64,000 nt of DNA from JACKHA01 sp041401985. Lineage in GTDB: Bacteria; Planctomycetota; Phycisphaerae; Phycisphaerales; UBA1924. A model generated the notes under the pieces. That model was not told the origin of the DNA, made no database searches, and saw only the letters and a list, made by a program, of their open reading frames with translations. Each line of letters starts with the position of its first letter. Position 1 is the first letter of the stretch. Below are positions 1 to 8,154 of the stretch, piece after piece. The stretch is taken from positions 62,001-126,000 of the forward strand of contig JAWKTE010000007.1 of assembly GCA_041401985.1 (NCBI GenBank). Reading direction: 5' to 3'. The position numbers and the translations under genes were made by a program.

Positions 1-714
1 TTTGGGAGCCATCCGCTCCCGAACCTCACCGATCACCCCAAGCAGCCACCCGGCGAACGCCGTCTTGGCGATCGGGCCGTCCGTGGATCGCCCGCCGGCA
101 AGGCCGGTCGGTTCATCCCCAAAAACGGTGGCCTCGATCGTCTCCGCGTCCATCGTCTCCAGCGGATTGGCGACGATCAAATCCACTTTCTTCCGCGTCA
201 GTTTCCGTCGGGCCGAGGCGACCATCTCCTGGCGCGGCTCCAGGGCGAAGCCGACCAGGGTCTGGTCCGCCCGCCGATTGGCCGCGCACCCGGCCAGAAG
301 GTCCGGCGTGGCCTCGAGTTCGATCGTCAGACCCTCGGCCACCCGCCGACGCTTCCCCGCCAGATTCTCGGGCGTGGTCTTCGGGCGATAGTCGGCCACC
401 GCAGCGGCCATCACCAGCACGTCGCAGTGGGGCAGGTGCTGGGCGAGCAGGGCCTGGAGGTCCGCCGTCGTTCGGAACCGGTGGAGGTCGATCCGCGAAT
501 CGGCAGGCTGCCGCGGCGTCGGGCCCAGCAGGAGCGTCACGCGCCACCCTTCACGGGCGGCCTCTTCTGCCAGCGACACGCCAAGCCGCCCGGACGAGCG
601 GTTCCCGATGTACCGGACGGCGTCGATCGGCTCCTGGGTCGGACCGGCGGTGATCAGCAGACGCGGCGGCCCGCCCCGTTCCGGGCCGGCCGGGTGGCTC
701 TTGGAAGGCTTCAT
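1..714 (-). CDS. coaB: Phosphopantothenate-cysteine ligase (CoaB), 3'-truncated by the window edge
   Basis: Read from the ATG at 714 to the window edge (238 codons, no stop reached). The protein begins with a short tail and then LLITAGPTQEPIDAVRYIGN followed by SSGRLG, the nucleotide-binding signature of CoaB, which couples 4'-phosphopantothenate to cysteine in coenzyme A synthesis. Further along come MAAAVADYRP, GFALEP and the late DLIVANP segment typical of the DFP domain. No CoaC (decarboxylase) domain precedes it, so this looks like a stand-alone CoaB rather than the fused CoaBC of most bacteria; coaC would lie elsewhere. It is divergent from the secretion operon at 988. Family assignment is firm; the start is inferred. 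Confidence 0.85.
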   Translation of the reverse strand, partial: MKPSKSHPAGPERGGPPRLLITAGPTQEPIDAVRYIGNRSSGRLGVSLAEEAAREGWRVTLLLGPTPRQPADSRIDLHRFRTTADLQALLAQHLPHCDVLVMAAAVADYRPKTTPENLAGKRRRVAEGLTIELEATPDLLAGCAANRRADQTLVGFALEPRQEMVASARRKLTRKKVDLIVANPLETMDAETIEATVFGDEPTGLAGGRSTDGPIAKTAFAGWLLGVIGEVRERMAPK

Positions 715-987
715 CTCGACATGTCCGTTCGATCCCGCCATCCGGTCTTGTCTCCGTCCGCCGAGCGGCCCATCGCACCGGCTGCCGATCGGGGCGTCGC
801 GTCGCCCGTCGGTTGGGCTGAATCGGTATTGTTGGCGGCTCCGAGCGTGAATCCCACCGACACGGGCTCCCGGCGGGGCGTGCGGCGCGATACCATCCTC
901 TCCCTATCAAGGCATCGTCGTCCGGGCCCCCAGGCCGGGGCGGGGTGTCGGTCCCGATCAGCACCCGAGCGAGAGTGACACCGGTTC

Positions 988-2694
988 ATGGCACGATCCC
1001 GCACGAAACTCGGCGACATCCTGGTGTCCTGGCGGACGATCTCGAAGGAGCAGGCCGAGAAGGCCGCCGCCGTCGCCAAGGGCTCCGGCAAGCGCCTCGG
1101 CGAGGTGCTGACCGAACTCGGCTTCGCCAGCGAAGAGGCCGTCGCCAAGGCCCTGGCCAATCAGTTCGGCATGGAGTACGTCGATCTCTCGGCCCACGGC
1201 GCGGCCAACCAGATCGATACCTCGCTGGTCCCCGACGACCTGATCAAGAAGAACCTCGTCCTGCCGCTGGGCAAGGCCAACGGCAAACTCAAGCTGCTCG
1301 TCCATGACCCCATGGACATCGAGCTGATGGACAAGCTCCGCTTCCGCCTCAACGTGGAACTGGAGCCCAAACTCGCCTCGCGCGGCCAGATCCGCTCCTA
1401 CATCGAGGGCACGCTCAAGAGCAAAGAGCGCGAGATCACCGCGAAGGAGTCGCTGGTCTCCGAGTCGATCGACCGCTCGGTCGACCGCTCGGTGGATAAG
1501 TCGATCGATATCGCCGGCGAGGACGCCCCGATCGTCCGCCTGGTCAACCGCATCCTCACCGAAGCGGTCAAGATGCGGGCCTCGGACGTGCACGTCGAGC
1601 CGATGGCCGACCGCGTCCGCCTGCGGTACCGCATCGACGGCGTGTGCATCGAGCGCGACAACCTGCCCAAGCGCATGCAGAACGCGGTGCTCAGCCGCTT
1701 CAAGCTCATGGCCTCGATGAACATCGCCGAGAAGCGCGTCCCCCAGGACGGACGCATCAAACTCGGCGTCGACGGCACCGACATCGACTTCCGCGTCTCG
1801 GCCTGCCCGGCCTACCACGGCGAGTCGGTCGTCGCCCGTGTGCTCCGCCCCGATTCGGTCCGCATCGGCCTGATCAACCTCGGCTTCGAGGAGGACAACC
1901 TCGCGATCTTCAACCGGATCATCCGGCGTCCCAACGGCATCTTCCTGGTCACCGGGCCCACCGGCTCGGGCAAGACCACCACGCTCTACTCGGCGCTCGA
2001 CGTCCTGAACAAGCCCGACAAGAAGATCATCACCGCCGAGGACCCCGTCGAGTACAACTTCGACGGCATCAACCAGTGCCAGGTGAAGGAGGGTATCGGC
2101 CTGGGGTTCCACGAGATCCTGCGCTCGATGCTCCGCCAGGCGCCCAACATCATCCTGGTCGGTGAGATCCGCGACCGCGAGGTCGGCGAGATCGCGATCC
2201 AGGCCGCCCTCACGGGCCACCTGGTGTTCTCGACGCTGCACACCAACGACGCGCCGTCGGCCATCACGCGTCTGGTGGACATGGGCATCAAGCCGTTCCT
2301 GGTCGCCTCGTCGATCCAGGCGATCATGGCCCAGCGCCTCATCCGCATCCTGTGCCCCAAGTGCAAGCAGGTCGATCCGAACCCGGACCACAAGTACCTG
2401 AACCTCATCGGCCTGAGCGCGAGCGACGCGGCCGGCAAGGTGCACAAGGCCGTCGGCTGCGAGAACTGCAACCGCACCGGCTATCGCGGGCGGAAGGCGA
2501 TCTTCGAACTCATGCTCATGAACTCGCAGATCCGCGACCTGGCGTTCAACCTGGCCCCACTGGCCGACGTGCGCAAGGCCGCGATCTCCAACGGCATGCG
2601 GTCGCTGGTCGAGGACGGCAAGCTCAAGGTGCTCGCCGGCGTGACCACGCCCGACGAGATCGCCCGCGTTGCCCAGGTGGATGAGCAGGAGTAG
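988..2694 (+). CDS. PilB/GspE-family assembly ATPase (first copy)
   Basis: 568-residue AAA+ secretion ATPase that would power pseudopilus or pilus extension on the inner membrane. An N-terminal MshEN/GSPII_E-type domain (about 1-150) is followed by a linker with the repeat SIDRSVDRSVDKSID (about 155-170). The motor domain has Walker A GPTGSGKTTT near 323, the His box of STLHTND and Walker B ILVGEIRD near 390. Two Cys pairs (CPKC near 456, CENC near 491) form the zinc-binding tetracysteine motif of this family. Length is normal for PilB/GspE. It is first in a co-directional series with pilT, a second GspE, gspF and pseudopilins. Whether it serves a pilus or a type II system cannot be decided from sequence; the adjacent pilT favours a pilus. 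Confidence 0.93.
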   Translation: MARSRTKLGDILVSWRTISKEQAEKAAAVAKGSGKRLGEVLTELGFASEEAVAKALANQFGMEYVDLSAHGAANQIDTSLVPDDLIKKNLVLPLGKANGKLKLLVHDPMDIELMDKLRFRLNVELEPKLASRGQIRSYIEGTLKSKEREITAKESLVSESIDRSVDRSVDKSIDIAGEDAPIVRLVNRILTEAVKMRASDVHVEPMADRVRLRYRIDGVCIERDNLPKRMQNAVLSRFKLMASMNIAEKRVPQDGRIKLGVDGTDIDFRVSACPAYHGESVVARVLRPDSVRIGLINLGFEEDNLAIFNRIIRRPNGIFLVTGPTGSGKTTTLYSALDVLNKPDKKIITAEDPVEYNFDGINQCQVKEGIGLGFHEILRSMLRQAPNIILVGEIRDREVGEIAIQAALTGHLVFSTLHTNDAPSAITRLVDMGIKPFLVASSIQAIMAQRLIRILCPKCKQVDPNPDHKYLNLIGLSASDAAGKVHKAVGCENCNRTGYRGRKAIFELMLMNSQIRDLAFNLAPLADVRKAAISNGMRSLVEDGKLKVLAGVTTPDEIARVAQVDEQE

Positions 2695-2720
2695 AGACGG
2701 AGAGAAGTAGAGAACAGAGA

Positions 2721-2768
2721 CAGCGAGACAGCGAGACAGCGAGACAGCGAGACAGCGAGACAGCGAGA
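2721..2768. repeat. Octamer tandem repeat, six exact copies of CAGCGAGA
   Basis: Six perfect head-to-tail copies of CAGCGAGA (rotation GAGACAGC) fill the spacer between the first GspE-type gene and pilT. A one-base variant (GAGGCAGC) recurs at 24874-24897. The unit is not a multiple of three and lies between stop and start codons, so it is intergenic and not a coding repeat. Confidence 0.9.
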
Positions 2769-2783
2769 CAGGGCACCACGGCA

Positions 2784-2862
2784 GCCTCGGACACTCAAGC
2801 AGTCCTGAGCAACCCGTTGCCCGACCTCCAGGACTCAGGACCAAGGACCCAGGACTCGATCC
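2784..2862. repeat. Heptamer-type intergenic repeat element, copy A
   Basis: Begins GCCTCGG, passes through an imperfect palindrome around CAACCCGTTG, then GCCCGACCTCC, and ends in degenerate heptamers of the form AGGACTC, AGGACCA, AGGACCC. The same order (GCCTCGG, CAAYYSGTTGCCCGACC, heptamers) is found at 6565-6717, and the core plus heptamers recur at 30628-30740 and 59925-60065. Function unknown; it resembles the heptanucleotide STRR repeats of cyanobacteria. Confidence 0.75.
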
Positions 2863-2920
2863 ACGCCAGCCCCCAAACCCCACTGAGTACTCGCCACCGA
2901 GTGCTCCCCGCGAGACCCCC

Positions 2921-4069
2921 ATGTCCACGATGCAGATCGACCGCCTGCTTGACACGGTGGTCAAGCTCTCCGCCTCGGACCTCCACCTGACCGTGGGGCG
3001 CCCGCCCACCATCCGCCTCCACGGGCACCTGCGGAACCTCCAGACCAAGATCCTCGACTCCGAGGACATGGTGGCCCTCATGAAGGCCATCACCCCCGAG
3101 CGGAACCAGCAGGAACTCCAGGAAGAGGGCGGCACCGACTTCGGCTTCGCCTACGGCGAGGCGGCCCGATTCCGCGTTTCGGTCTTCCGCCAGCGCGGCG
3201 ACCTGGCCATCGTCTGCCGCCAGATTCCGAACAGGCTGCTGACGCTCGAGCAGATCGGCCTGCCCGACATGTGCCGGGAACTCATCCGCCGCCCGCGTGG
3301 CCTCTTCCTCGTGACCGGCCCCACCGGCTCGGGCAAGACCACCTCGCTGGCGACGATGATCGACTTCATCAACCAGTCGATGGACCGGCACATCGTCACG
3401 ATGGAAGACCCCATCGAGTACTACCACAAGCACAAGAAGTCGATCGTCAACCAGCGCGAGGTCGGCAACGACGTGCCCAACTTCGCCGAGGCCCTGAGGC
3501 GATGCCTCCGCCAGGATCCGGACGTGATCCTGGTCGGCGAGATGCGCGACCTCGAGACCATCGAGGCCGCCATCCGGGCCGCCGAGACGGGCCACTTGGT
3601 GTTCGCCACCCTGCACACCACCGGGGCGGCCAAGACGATCGACCGCGTGGTCGACGCCTTCCCCCAGGCCCAGCAGAACCAGATCCGCGTCCAGCTGTCC
3701 ACCGCCCTGATCTGCGTCCTGTCCCAGGCCCTGCTCAGCCGCGTGGACCAGCCGGGCATGGTGGCGGCCTACGAGTTCCTGGTCGTGACCCCCGCCATCG
3801 CCAACCTCATCCGCGACAACAAGTCCTTCCGCATCGACTCCATGATCCAGACCGGCAAGAAGTTCGGCATGCAGTTGCTCGACGACCACCTGTGGTCGCT
3901 CTACTCCCGCGGCATGATCTCCGCCGAGGAGATGGTGGACAAGAGCAAGAATCCAGCTGACCTGACGGACAAGGTCCACAAGATTGGCCGCACCGTCGGG
4001 CGCACGGAACTCGACGTCGAGGACGACGAGGGCGTGGGCGGCAAGGAGGGCTCGAAGCCCAAGGGTTGA
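2921..4069 (+). CDS. pilT: Type IV pilus retraction ATPase PilT
   Basis: 382 residues. The short N-terminal PAS-like half contains SASDLHLTVGRPPTIRLHG, characteristic of PilT. The motor domain has GPTGSGKTTS near 133, the Asp box MEDPIEYYHKH, Walker B ILVGEMRDLETI and the His box ATLHTTGA. The PilT-specific AIRNLIRE-like motif appears as AIANLIRDNK in the C-terminal third. It lacks the zinc tetracysteine of GspE/PilB, as expected. PilT depolymerises type IV pili, so its place between two PilB/GspE genes suggests that the operon builds a retractable pilus or a hybrid system. The acidic tail is variable. A short downstream hairpin may end transcription. Confidence 0.93.
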   Translation: MSTMQIDRLLDTVVKLSASDLHLTVGRPPTIRLHGHLRNLQTKILDSEDMVALMKAITPERNQQELQEEGGTDFGFAYGEAARFRVSVFRQRGDLAIVCRQIPNRLLTLEQIGLPDMCRELIRRPRGLFLVTGPTGSGKTTSLATMIDFINQSMDRHIVTMEDPIEYYHKHKKSIVNQREVGNDVPNFAEALRRCLRQDPDVILVGEMRDLETIEAAIRAAETGHLVFATLHTTGAAKTIDRVVDAFPQAQQNQIRVQLSTALICVLSQALLSRVDQPGMVAAYEFLVVTPAIANLIRDNKSFRIDSMIQTGKKFGMQLLDDHLWSLYSRGMISAEEMVDKSKNPADLTDKVHKIGRTVGRTELDVEDDEGVGGKEGSKPKG

Positions 4070-4093
4070 TGGACGGGATTTGGGAGCATGGCA

Positions 4094-4120
4094 TGCGACA
4101 CTGTCTAGGTGTCGCATGTG
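4094..4120. terminator. Likely intrinsic terminator after pilT
   Basis: A perfect 10-bp inverted repeat (4094-4103 with 4111-4120) closes a 7-nt loop and is followed by TGCTTTTGAG, a short and weak T-tract. It sits 25 nt after the pilT stop, which suggests that the second GspE gene has its own promoter. Confidence 0.6.
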
Positions 4121-4626
4121 CTTTTGAGCGTTTCGGACGTTCGGATTGCGGATCAGTCCGGGTATGATGGTCGAACAGGATGATGTTCGCCATCGGCGGG
4201 ATCGGTGTCGGCGTGCGGGACTCGTGTCTGGACCTCGGCGTGGCCGGGGTGAGAGGCGGGGGCCGCGAGCCGGGGCCGAGCTCGGGAGTTCGGGGCGGAG
4301 TCTGGATCGGGGTTCGGACTGGGGTCCGCCCTCGAGCCGGATTCGGGTCCGGATTCAGGTCTTGGTAGTCCGGAGTGATCCGGAGAGCGTTCGGTCGGCG
4401 GGCTCGGCGGGTGTCTTCGGGTGGGGTCGATCGCGGCCCCGGATTGGGTGGTTGATGGCCCGGTACGGGCGATCGGCGATCCAGGGAAACCCCGAGGGCG
4501 ACGCGGGGTCGGCGGGTCGGGCGTGATTCCGGAGGTTCCGACAGGACGGTTCCGGAAGGATCGGTTTCGGGGTTCGGCGTCGGGGCTTGGTCGTTCGGGT
4601 CGGCGCGGCATGCCGCTGGGAAGGGC
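4121..4626. other. Non-coding, G-rich spacer of about 500 bp
   Basis: No convincing gene. The plus strand is rich in degenerate TCGGG/TCCGGATTCGGG words. Short ORFs here (for example 4180-4368) have arginine-glycine composition without recognisable motifs. A possible -10 hexamer TATGAT occurs at 4164-4169 (preceded by TTCGGA 17 nt upstream), which could start a transcript with a long leader running into the next gene. Confidence 0.5.
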
Positions 4627-6444
4627 ATGGCGGGGCGGCTCGGGAGGCGGGGCTTCGGAAGGCCGGCCCGCACGATGGCTGGAGGCGGCATGGCGACTGG
4701 CGGGCAACCCAATATCGACCCGGCGGAACTCAAGGGGCGCAAGCTCGGGCGCGTGCTCACCAAGATGGGCAAGGTGACCCGCGACCAGGTCCACGAGGCC
4801 CTGACGGTCCAGCAGACCCGCAAGGTGCCCATCGGGCAGTTGCTGGTCGAACTGGGGTACTGCCAGCAGGGCGACGTGGCGGCCGCGCTGGCGGGCCAGG
4901 CGGGCATGGCCTACCAGGACCTGTCGGACGTGAAGGAACTGCCCGAGGCGGTGGCGTCGGCGTTGCCGGCGGAGAACGCCCGGACGTATCAGATCGTGCC
5001 GATCGAGTTCAACCCGACGAGCAAGCGTCTGAAGATCGCGATGAAGAGCGCGGACAACTTCCGCGCGGTGGACGACCTGCGTCTGCTGATGGGCTTCCGG
5101 GTCGAGGCGGTGGTGTCGGACGAGGCGTCGATCGACCGCCTGCTGCAGAAGCACTTCGCCAAGGCCGAGTCGATGACCGATGTCGTGTCGTCGCTGGCGT
5201 CGGACTCGAAGTTCGCGGGTCTGTCGGCCCGGAGCGACGCGTCGATCGACCTGGATCAGTTGACCGAGGCGGCCAGCGACAACCAGGTGATCAAGCTGCT
5301 GAACCTGGTGCTGCTGCAGGCGATCAAGGACAAGGCCTCGGACATCCACTTCGAGCCGTTCGAGAACGAGTTCAAGATGCGGTACCGCATCGACGGGGTG
5401 CTGTACGAGATGGTGCCCCCGCCGAAGCACCTGGGCCCGGCGATCACAAGCCGCGTGAAGGTCATGGCGAACCTGGACATCGCCGAGCGCCGCCTGCCGC
5501 AGGACGGGCGCGTGGAACTGACGGTGGGCGGGCGCCCGGTGGACCTGCGTGTCGCGGTGCTGCCGACGATGCACGGCGAGAGCGTCGTGATGCGCGTGCT
5601 GGACCGCTCGAACGTCGAACTGAGCCTCGACCGCATCGGCTTCCGCGAGAACGACCTGGCCCTGTTCCGCAACCTGATCAACCGCCCCAACGGGATCGTG
5701 ATCGTCACCGGGCCGACCGGCTCGGGCAAGACGACCACGCTGTACGCGGCCCTGGCCGAGCTCAACGACATCGAGACCAAGATCCTCACCGCCGAGGACC
5801 CGGTCGAGTACGACATCGACGGCCTGTGCCAGTGCCAGACCAACTCCGAGGTGGGCACGACGTTCGCCAAACTGCTGCGTTCGTTCCTGCGTCAGGACCC
5901 GGACGTGATCCTGGTGGGCGAGATCCGCGACCTGGAGACCGCGCAGATCGCGGTGCAGGCGTCGCTGACGGGCCACCTGGTGATGTCGACGCTGCACACC
6001 AACGACGCGCCCAGTTCGATCATCCGCCTGGTCGATCTGGGCATGGAGCCGTTCCTCCTGACCGCGACGATCGAGGGCATCGTGGCCCAGCGCCTGTGCC
6101 GCACGGTCTGCAAGTCGTGCAAGGAGCAGTACACGCCCACCGAGGAGGAGCTGATGGAACTCCAGCTCCGCCCGGAGGACGTCAAGGGCAAGCAGTTCTT
6201 CCGTGGCCGCGGCTGCGACGTGTGCCACAACTCCGGCTACAAGGGGCGCGTCGCCATCTTCGAGATCCTGTCGATGGACGACGAACTCCGCGAACTGGTG
6301 ATGAAGGAGGCCTCGACCGCGGTCATCCGCGACCACGCCAAGCGGCGCGGCATGCGGACGCTGCGCGACTGCGGCCTGCTGGCGATTTTCGACGGGCTCA
6401 CGACCATCGACGAGGTGGTGCGGGAGACGATCGCGGAGGAGTAG
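4627..6444 (+). CDS. GspE/PilB-family assembly ATPase (second copy)
   Basis: 605 residues from the first ATG; later in-frame ATGs at 4675 and 4690 are also plausible, since the first 21 residues are Gly/Arg-rich and unlike the family. After an MshEN-type N-domain (ELKGRKLGRVLTKMGKVTRD) the motor domain carries GPTGSGKTTT near 362, ILVGEIRDLETA, STLHTND and the zinc pairs CKSC and CDVC. It diverges strongly from the ATPase at 988, so this is not a recent tandem duplicate; the two probably drive different machines or different substrates. It directly precedes gspF and the pseudopilins, so it is the better candidate for the GspE of a type II-like pseudopilus. Confidence 0.92.
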   Translation: MAGRLGRRGFGRPARTMAGGGMATGGQPNIDPAELKGRKLGRVLTKMGKVTRDQVHEALTVQQTRKVPIGQLLVELGYCQQGDVAAALAGQAGMAYQDLSDVKELPEAVASALPAENARTYQIVPIEFNPTSKRLKIAMKSADNFRAVDDLRLLMGFRVEAVVSDEASIDRLLQKHFAKAESMTDVVSSLASDSKFAGLSARSDASIDLDQLTEAASDNQVIKLLNLVLLQAIKDKASDIHFEPFENEFKMRYRIDGVLYEMVPPPKHLGPAITSRVKVMANLDIAERRLPQDGRVELTVGGRPVDLRVAVLPTMHGESVVMRVLDRSNVELSLDRIGFRENDLALFRNLINRPNGIVIVTGPTGSGKTTTLYAALAELNDIETKILTAEDPVEYDIDGLCQCQTNSEVGTTFAKLLRSFLRQDPDVILVGEIRDLETAQIAVQASLTGHLVMSTLHTNDAPSSIIRLVDLGMEPFLLTATIEGIVAQRLCRTVCKSCKEQYTPTEEELMELQLRPEDVKGKQFFRGRGCDVCHNSGYKGRVAIFEILSMDDELRELVMKEASTAVIRDHAKRRGMRTLRDCGLLAIFDGLTTIDEVVRETIAEE

Positions 6445-6564
6445 CGACGGAGCGACGAAGGGAAGAGACGACCAGGCGAAGAGACCAGAGATTTGAGATT
6501 CGAGATCAGAGACAAACAGATAGACAGATAGATAGAGAGACAGACAGGCGAAGAGAAAAGACTG

Positions 6565-6717
6565 GCCTCGGGCACTCGGACGGATCCGAGCAATCGGTTG
6601 CCCGACCTCCAGGACCAAGGACTCAGGACCCAGGACTTCGACTCACGACCAGGGACTCAGGACGACGACTCAGCACCCAGGACTTCGACTCAGCACCAAG
6701 GACCGGCGACCCAGGAT
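6565..6717. repeat. Heptamer-type intergenic repeat element, copy B
   Basis: Same architecture as the element at 2784: GCCTCGG, then CAATCGGTTGCCCGACCTCC, then a longer run of AGGACCA/AGGACTC/AGGACCC/AGGACTT-type heptamers ending shortly before the gspF start. A stretch of GA-rich, AGAC/AGAT simple repeats (6480-6555) precedes it. The whole 300-bp gap between the second GspE gene and gspF is made of such low-complexity repeats and contains no gene. Confidence 0.75.
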
Positions 6718-6744
6718 TTCTGACGCCTCTCGGAGTGCCCCCGC

Positions 6745-8043
6745 ATGGCGACGTTTACCTATGAAGCGCTGAACGCCTCTGGCAAGCCCCAGAAGGGCAC
6801 CGTGGACGCCAAGACGTCCGAAGAGGCCATCCAGCGGATCAAGGCCCAGGGGTACTACCCCACCCAGGTCCGCGAGCAGAAGGTCAAGAAGTCCGGCGCG
6901 ATCGACCCCGCCGCGGGCGTGGCGGCCAAGAAGAAGAAGGGCGGCGGGTTCGCCGTCGGGCGGGCCTCGGCCAAGCAGCTCACGCTGTTCACCCGCCAGT
7001 TGTCCACGCTCCAGGACGCGGGCCTCCCGCTGCTGCGGTCGCTGCAGATCCTCGAGAGCCAGCAGAAGCCGGGCGTGATGAAGAACACGCTCATCGGCGT
7101 GTGCGAGGAGGTCGAGGGCGGCGCCTCGCTGTCCGAGGCAATGGCCAAGCACCCCAAGGCCTTCGACAAGCTCTACACCAAGATGGTCGCGGCCGGCGAG
7201 GTCGGCGGCGTGCTGGACGTGATCCTCCAGCGCCTGGCCGAGTTCATGGAGAAGAGCGAGAAGCTCAAGCGGAAGATCAAGGGCGCGATGGTCTACCCGG
7301 CGGCGGTCATCATCGTCGCCGTGGCGATCCTCACGTTCATCATGCTCTTCATCATCCCGAAGTTCGAGGAGATCTTCACGGACTTCGGCGTGGCCCTGCC
7401 GGGCCTGACGGTGTGGCTGATGAACACCAGCCGCTGGATGGCCGGGGCCGTGCCGGGCCAGGCGGTGCCCGGGTTTGTGTTCGTGATCGCCTTCCCGTTC
7501 GTGGCGTTCGCGATGTGGAAACTGATCCGCAAGGCCGGCCCCGGACGGGCCGTGACCGACTGGATCATGCTCAAGCTGCCCATCTTCGGCACGCTGGTGA
7601 AGAAGACGGTCATCGCCCGCTTCACGCGGACGCTGGGCACGCTGATCGCGGCCGGCGTGCCGATCCTCGAGGCCATCACCATCACCAAGGAGACCTCGGG
7701 CAACTGGGTCTTCGAGAAGGCCCTGGGCAAGGTGCACGACTCGATCCGCGAGGGCGAGTCCTTCGCCGGCCCGCTGCGCGAGAGCAAGACGTGCGACGCC
7801 ATCGTCGTGAACATGATCGACGTCGGCGAAGAGACCGGCGAGATGGACACCATGCTGCTGAAGATCGCGGACAACTACGACGAGGAGGTCAACGTCGCGG
7901 TCGCGTCCCTGGTCTCGCTGCTCGAGCCGCTGATGGTCGTGGTGCTCGGCGGCATGGTCGGCACCATCGTGGTGGCCATGTTCCTCCCGCTGGTGGCCAT
8001 GATCGAGAGCCTCCAGGGCGGCGCGTCGTCGGGCGATGTCTAA
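6745..8043 (+). CDS. gspF: Type II secretion/type IV pilus inner-membrane platform protein (GspF/PilC)
   Basis: 432 residues. It starts MATFTYEALNASGKPQKGTVDA, the usual PilC/GspF opening, followed by two T2SSF domains (about 75-200 and 275-400): first copy FTRQLSTLQDAGLPLLRSL, second copy FTRTLGTLIAAGVPILEAI. Hydrophobic segments lie after each domain (about 190-215, 250-270, 395-425). It is the cytoplasmic-membrane platform on which the GspE/PilB ATPase acts to add pilin subunits. The Lys/Gly-rich insert near residue 65 is a lineage feature. It is followed by pseudopilin genes, consistent with one assembly operon. Confidence 0.93.
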   Translation: MATFTYEALNASGKPQKGTVDAKTSEEAIQRIKAQGYYPTQVREQKVKKSGAIDPAAGVAAKKKKGGGFAVGRASAKQLTLFTRQLSTLQDAGLPLLRSLQILESQQKPGVMKNTLIGVCEEVEGGASLSEAMAKHPKAFDKLYTKMVAAGEVGGVLDVILQRLAEFMEKSEKLKRKIKGAMVYPAAVIIVAVAILTFIMLFIIPKFEEIFTDFGVALPGLTVWLMNTSRWMAGAVPGQAVPGFVFVIAFPFVAFAMWKLIRKAGPGRAVTDWIMLKLPIFGTLVKKTVIARFTRTLGTLIAAGVPILEAITITKETSGNWVFEKALGKVHDSIREGESFAGPLRESKTCDAIVVNMIDVGEETGEMDTMLLKIADNYDEEVNVAVASLVSLLEPLMVVVLGGMVGTIVVAMFLPLVAMIESLQGGASSGDV

Positions 8044-8045
8044 AG

Positions 8046-8083
8046 AGAAGCGACGGAGCGACGAAGCGACGCAGCGACGAAGG
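8046..8083. repeat. Octamer repeat, degenerate (NAGCGACG)
   Basis: About four copies of an 8-bp unit, GAGCGACG, AAGCGACG, CAGCGACG, immediately after the gspF stop and before the first pseudopilin. Related to GAGTGACG at 23003 and to the complementary CGTCGCTC at 55954. The same words appear singly at 6446-6465 and 11648-11660. Confidence 0.65.
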
Positions 8084-8154
8084 CAAGAGGGCGGACCGGA
8101 CTGGGCCCGCGCACGGCGTGAGAGAGCGTGCGCGGGCGGGCAAAGGGGAAGGCG

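Noticed and set aside
2721..2862. CRISPR array
   Set aside because: Units are 7-8 bp and contiguous, with no unique spacers, no 20-40 bp repeats and no cas genes.
958..3135. Minus-strand frame through the octamer array containing repeated SLSRCLAV
   Set aside because: The peptide repeat only reflects the 8-bp DNA repeat; the frame is antisense to two intact ATPase genes.
4180..4368. Small ORF of 62 codons in the G-rich spacer after pilT
   Set aside because: Val/Gly/Arg composition from simple G-rich words; no homology or good ribosome-binding site.
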